This document shows positions 59,194 through 64,000 of a stretch of DNA of 64,000 nt, piece by piece. The translations under genes were made by a program, and so were the position numbers. The DNA is from Anarhynchus alexandrinus. Lineage: Eukaryota > Chordata > Aves > Charadriiformes > Charadriidae. Numbering within the stretch: the first letter of the stretch is position 1; each line of letters opens with the position of its first letter. A model generated the notes under the pieces. That model saw only the letters and a list, made by a program, of their open reading frames with translations, searched no databases and had not been told where the DNA came from. The DNA is taken from the NCBI GenBank assembly GCA_008711295.1, contig VUYV01000225.1:72577-136576 (forward strand), read 5' to 3'.

Positions 59194-60692
59194 AAGATGC
59201 TCCATACTTCTGATCACCCTTTTTGCCCCTCTGAAGCTTTTTCAGTTCTGCTAGATCTCTTTTGACCTGAGCAGTGCAGCAATGCATACAATATTCACCA
59301 CCTAGAGAAACCATGGGTTTATACACTGGCATAATGAATATTTCTGTTTTGTTCTCTTTTCCATTCTTATTCCGCTTTCCAACAACAGGCATCGACAGGG
59401 AAAGGATTTGCATACTTAGGCATCAGTTAAAATCCATATATTACCCTCCTCCTAAAACTGCGTATAAGAAGGGAGTTTGGGGGCAAAATATGACTGATGG
59501 AGTCATCAGTAAAGTGCCTTAGAGTCACAGCAGGCTGCAGCCGGGGAGAGCACAACTGCTTGAGATCTGAGAGACTCTTATAGCCTCAGGTTCCAAACAA
59601 CATAGCGCTTCTGTAAGCTCCAGCACACGCTCCAAACCATTTTGGATCCACACAGTACCTTGAATTCTTGGGAAATTATTTGTATAGAGTCAATAAGTCT
59701 GTTAAAGCACCAAAACCGCCACAAGGCTACAAACGTCTTTGCTTTACCCTCGGGTTTGGTCTACGGCATCATAAAGCATCAATTGCAGTTGTGGAACAAA
59801 CAACTGGAGGGGACCCAGATTAGTTTTAAAATGAGGTAAGGGGCACTATTTTAACTGAAGATTGGAAAAAAAAAAAAATCAAGTATGAACATAGTTTATA
59901 AAAATATAAATTTTGGCACTGTCCCATGTACCTATTCAAAAGTCTATTGATGAAAGCAAAAATAGGATACAGAAGACATCAGCCAGCAAGAGGAAATCCA
60001 TATTAAAAGTGTCTGGTTATATGCAGTCTTCTTTGTCTGCAGGTACACTACTAGAACAAGTAAAAGTCAGGAGTATTCATGAATTCTTTGCAGATGCCAC
60101 ATTGTCACACCATAGTCATCTCCAGTTGGCTGAATAAGCCGCTACCACAGGTGGTTCATGGCCTGGCTTCATTTATTCATGCAACACAGCTGTTCCCTGC
60201 TTTCAGGATATACCACAGCATGAGATCTAGGAAATTTAAGAAAAGCTAAAGCTCTGAGATGGGAAACACAGTCAACAACCTTGTTCTTCCATTTCCCAAG
60301 CGAAACACATTTCACCTATGGCACTAAGGCATAATTAGTGTTATGTGTATGTGTGCACATACATTTTCTCAATTTAGGGTTTTGTTTCAAATCAGTGTCA
60401 GTCCGTTAAGAGTGGTGCTTCTACAGCATAAGACGAAGGGTGGGGGCTGCATGCACTGGAGCATGACGTGAGAGCACATCAGGACATCTGAGGACACACG
60501 CCCTGCCAGGCGAATATTGGGGGACAGCATAGAGCAGAGGGAGTGACATTTCACTCTGCTTCACAGCGTGATTAGAAGAAGTGGTGCTGAGGATGAGCTA
60601 TTCCCAGAACCACACGCAGGTTTCATCTCCAGAACACAGCCTGAGGACAAAGTAGTAAGAAATAGTAAGGAGAAAAAAAAAGATAAGAACCC

Positions 60693-60734
60693 AGGTATGA
60701 ATTTCTGTAGTAGAGGTATGAATTTCTGTAGTAG
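60693..60734 (+). repeat. Perfect 2 x 21-bp tandem duplication
   Basis: The unit starting AGGTATGAATTTCTGTAGTA occurs twice without a mismatch. The two copies are in frame with each other, being 21 bp, but no gene is supported here. Confidence 0.9.
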
Positions 60735-63327
60735 ACCAGAAATAACCACTGCAGCCAAGCAGCACACTACCCAATGGTTTGAAGAGGCACCATGTGAGCT
60801 ACCAAAAGTCCTTCTACATCTAAAAAACATGCCCAGATCTTCAATGTAGCAGCACAGTAAAACGATCTTGGGTTTATTGGCTTCCATAAAGCAAAGCAGT
60901 TGATAATCTCTTTATCTGCCACAGGGATAAACACCATCACACTTGATGAGTCTGAGTATAAGCATTTTGATGCTTAAGCCCCTACGTTTGCCCTTTCTTG
61001 GCTTCTCGGGCACATTCCACTGAATAACACCGAGTTACTCCCATCTTGCTGTGCAGTTGGACTGTATATTATTGTCAAGGTTTGTCTGGAGCCTTGGGTC
61101 ATATTGAGCTAGTATAAACGAAGAGACAAAAGACGGTGCTAATAGCATACAAGAGTGATATAGATGACAACAACATTCAACCACATCAGACTTCCCATCC
61201 CAGCAGAATGAGTCAATAAAAAGCGGGCTGACCGTCAGCCTGCGTCTGCAGCAAGGCTCCACGTTACACCTTTGGATACACAGAAAGACACCTTGCCCTT
61301 CCTGCAACCATGCGTCTTTAGATAGTGTACCTAATTACAAATACATTTTAGCATTTCACTCAAGTTATATCCTTTTGACTTGAACGCATGACTGCTACTA
61401 CATAATTCATAACATGATTCTCAATAATTTTCAGTCAAGGTTCAAGCAGAAATGTGTCACACTAGGATTATATTATTTATGAGCATAATGTTGGATTTAA
61501 GCCAATGACACACCAATAAATTTTATCTCAAAGCCTGACATATTGCATGCTGTTTTCCCTGGCTCACAAACAAATAACTACGGCTGTTTCAAAATTACTT
61601 ACAGTTCAACTCAAATCAGATTTTTTTTTTGTGATTAGTTCATATCTTATTTGAAAAACTGATCATATTATTTCTCTCTTGTAGATGTTGAAGGGCATTT
61701 TTTCCTTCATTTCTAAAGTGTGTCCTGCACAGAGAGCAAAGTGAGGTGGTATTCGAGAAGAAAAATCTGGAACAAAATGCTGTCTGGCCCTCTTTAAAGT
61801 GTGGAGTTTTCACTCTCTTCTACAGACAAAAGATTTATGTGTGTCTCCCAGAAAAAGCAGAGAGCCTGTGCTAGCCCGCATAGATTGCCATTGAAAATGA
61901 TCTAATAATGGGGGCAATCCCCTGAATACAGGGGCAAATTACGTACCTGGCATATACTGGGAAGTCAGGGGCTCTGCGAGAACTACTCTGGAAGCAATTC
62001 TTCTGAGCTAACCTCAAGCACTTGAGACAGAGACCTCTAGGGTGTGCTTCAGCATGCAACTTGAACAACCACATTTAGATCTCAAATTCTGAGATACAAA
62101 AAGGCGTTCACATGTGACAAAAGGTGTCCCAGCTCCCCCGACAGTCAGTGTTGATCCAGGCTTCAGTATTGATGCGTAAAAAAAAGCACCTGGTGTCATC
62201 TGAGATGCCTTCTGCAGCAATTCTGCACAAGACTGGCATAAGGGGGGCACAAACGTAAAAGGTAGACCCATGTCCTTGGAAGCTGGAGATCAAGGACAAT
62301 TTCACATACATGCTACACTTATATTTAGATGTCTTTATGTATATGTGTACATTGAATTCCTAAACATAGGTATGTCATATCATTTGGGATGTCCTAGATA
62401 AACCTATTTGGCTTTCATCTCCTAGTTCAGAAGAGCATGGATCTCCTGTGAGACCCGTATCATCCCTGCCAGCCCCCCGCGCATGTCTCCAATGCCCTAG
62501 GACACCACAAGTGGCATAAAACATTTGCAACATATTCATGCAAACGAATCAATCCCCCCCAGTCTAAGCTAGGTGTTTACATAGCGTTTGACAGAACAAG
62601 GCACCTACAGAGGGTGATGTAGTCCTTTCTGAGACAGACGTTATGAACTGACCTCCGAAGGTGTTTTCTCTGACTAGGGAGAAATTCTTGAAGATGACTT
62701 TAGATTACATAGCTAAAATCTATTGAGATTACTTCCAGCCCGATGAGTAGAAAGCACCGATGAAATCAATATAAAGATTCCGGTTGACTCCCCCAAGCTT
62801 CAGGGGTGTTTCAGAGCAAGTATTTTAAAAGTAGCTGAAGATTTTTGCATCTTCAATTTTAAGCAAGATATCTAATGACACTTTTTCAGATCACTAATAA
62901 CTTCATCAGGTGAGAAAAATTCCTGAAAATCAGGAAAATCACTCTAAATTACCCCAAACCGAATAACCCACTAATAAGCAATCCATATTTTTTAATATAG
63001 GACCCTATTCGCTCAGTCTCACATCCCCAGTTCTAATATTGTCAGGCTGTGACAGCAGTGTTGTAAAGATAAATCCATTAGGATCTGTAAGATGCTCTGA
63101 CAATGCTTTGAGAATGTCACAGTATGTCTAAAATTATCAAAACAACACAATTTTATCCCTCCAAAAACCTCCTTATATGTTTTTTCTCTGCTGTTGTAAC
63201 TACTGACAATTAGCATCACATTTTTCATGGCTGAACAGAATAAATCATCACTGTTCCGTATGTTTTATGCAATGTCATCATGCTCTGTGCTTTATTAACA
63301 GGAATCAGAGGATAAATGCTGATGGTA

Positions 63328-63391
63328 AATGTGTATGTGTGTATATCATATACCCCAGCGCATAAACACAGACACACACACACACATATAT
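63328..63391 (+). repeat. TG/AC microsatellite cluster
   Basis: An imperfect TG run (63330-63345), then CATATACC, then (AC)7 at 63372-63386 followed by ATATAT. The two halves are roughly complementary and could fold back. Confidence 0.75.
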
Positions 63392-64000
63392 CTCCCACAA
63401 AGCAGCATAAATCTGATGAGGGCAGCCTCTAGTCATTAACGGGATAATTTACTTCTATTTCAAACTTAAACCAACTCAGAATGATGCCAAGCATATGTTC
63501 ATCCTAGTCACTGATATATCCCTATTTATCATTGGCAAGAAATTACTGCTCTGCAAGGCTTTTGCATTGCTAAAGCAATCCAGGTGCTCTCGCTGGCTTT
63601 CTGCATCGAAAAGAAAATCTGTGTTAGAGACAATTCCCACCGTTGGAGATCACTGAGCCTTATCCCAAACCCCACGCAAATTAGCTATGTCTCTTCTACT
63701 CATTTCAGTGGGAAAGTCCCCAAAACAGAATTAAATGGCTGTTTTAAGGTGAACGTCGTTGATTGAAAAGCTGCGATCTGATTCACTTTTAAAAACCTCC
63801 AGATCCTCACTAATGTGCAATACGGACTCTAAGTGGAAATCTACACAAAGCTAAATTCTTCATTACCTCAAGAAAGCTAAATTAACATTAACAAGTCCCT
63901 GATGGAGAAGGACAGATATTGTGTTTGAAGGCCGCATTACTTTTGTTTTCAGAAGCAAAAAGAAAAAGAGACGTGGGTCCTTTGAAAAAAAAAAAAAACA

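Larger units (their letters stand above)
59199..64000. other. Repeat-poor intronic sequence, about 4.8 kb
   Basis: No CR1, LTR or exon is recognised. It contains a 21-bp perfect tandem duplication at 60693-60734, T and A runs (59865-59878, 61621-61630) and an AC microsatellite at 63372-63386. The window ends in an A13 run. Confidence 0.5.

Noticed and set aside
59913..60137. 74-codon plus-strand frame with a TTTGTCTGCAG acceptor-like site inside
   Set aside because: The site splits the frame, there is no partner donor, and no protein family is recognised.
41856..64000. The preceding MSRA exon
   Set aside because: No minus-strand stretch ending in the expected hydrophobic segment before the Gly-Met-Gly-Cys junction with a phase-1 donor was seen.

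Overview
This 64 kb window looks like a piece of a bird nuclear genome. The evidence is at least nineteen CR1 LINE copies, most ending in the CR1-type 3' tail (ATTCTATG/ATTCTGTG octamers), ERVL-type LTRs of the kind common in birds, introns of tens of kilobases, and assembly gaps (327 N, 109 N and three single N).

Only one host coding feature can be supported: a 120-bp exon on the minus strand at 41736..41855. Read on the minus strand it gives [12 protein letters not shown] followed by [19 protein letters not shown], which is the catalytic-cysteine block of peptide-methionine (S)-S-oxide reductase (MSRA). It has an AG acceptor and a consensus CAG|GTAAGT donor. I found no other MSRA exon, so the window is most simply two very long MSRA introns: at least 41.7 kb on the 3' side (low coordinates) and at least 22.1 kb on the 5' side (high coordinates). 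Everything else is intronic sequence filled with retroelements.

Layout: 1-8.4 kb holds a small N-bridged duplication, an ancient CR1/L3-like copy (about 3.6-4.9 kb), two CR1 copies (one split by a 327-N gap) and a CR1 with an undamaged 3' reading frame. 8.4-17 kb holds an LTR fragment, more CR1 and the 3' end of an ERVL-like provirus (RNase H remnant, polypurine tract, LTR). 17-28 kb holds CR1 copies, a probable LTR split by CR1, an A-rich gap, and a solo LTR with a 5-bp target duplication. 29.8-33.9 kb is a 2-kb direct duplication whose two copies meet at a single N and differ by one complete CR1 insertion; it looks like two haplotypes placed side by side. 37-38.7 kb is an old CR1 containing a younger CR1 with a target duplication. 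40.8-44.7 kb holds a CR1 tail, the MSRA exon, and a CR1/LTR join at a single N. 46.8-64 kb is largely repeat-poor, apart from a 0.93-kb CR1 and an ERVL solo LTR with a 5-bp target duplication.

I saw no operon-like, CRISPR, tRNA or rRNA feature. I found no convincing novel gene system. The observations most worth following up are the presence/absence CR1 insertion in the duplicated block, the exon start that could re-form a splice donor in a giant intron, and two short protein-like stretches of unknown origin (about 16.3-16.6 kb and 18.1-18.5 kb).
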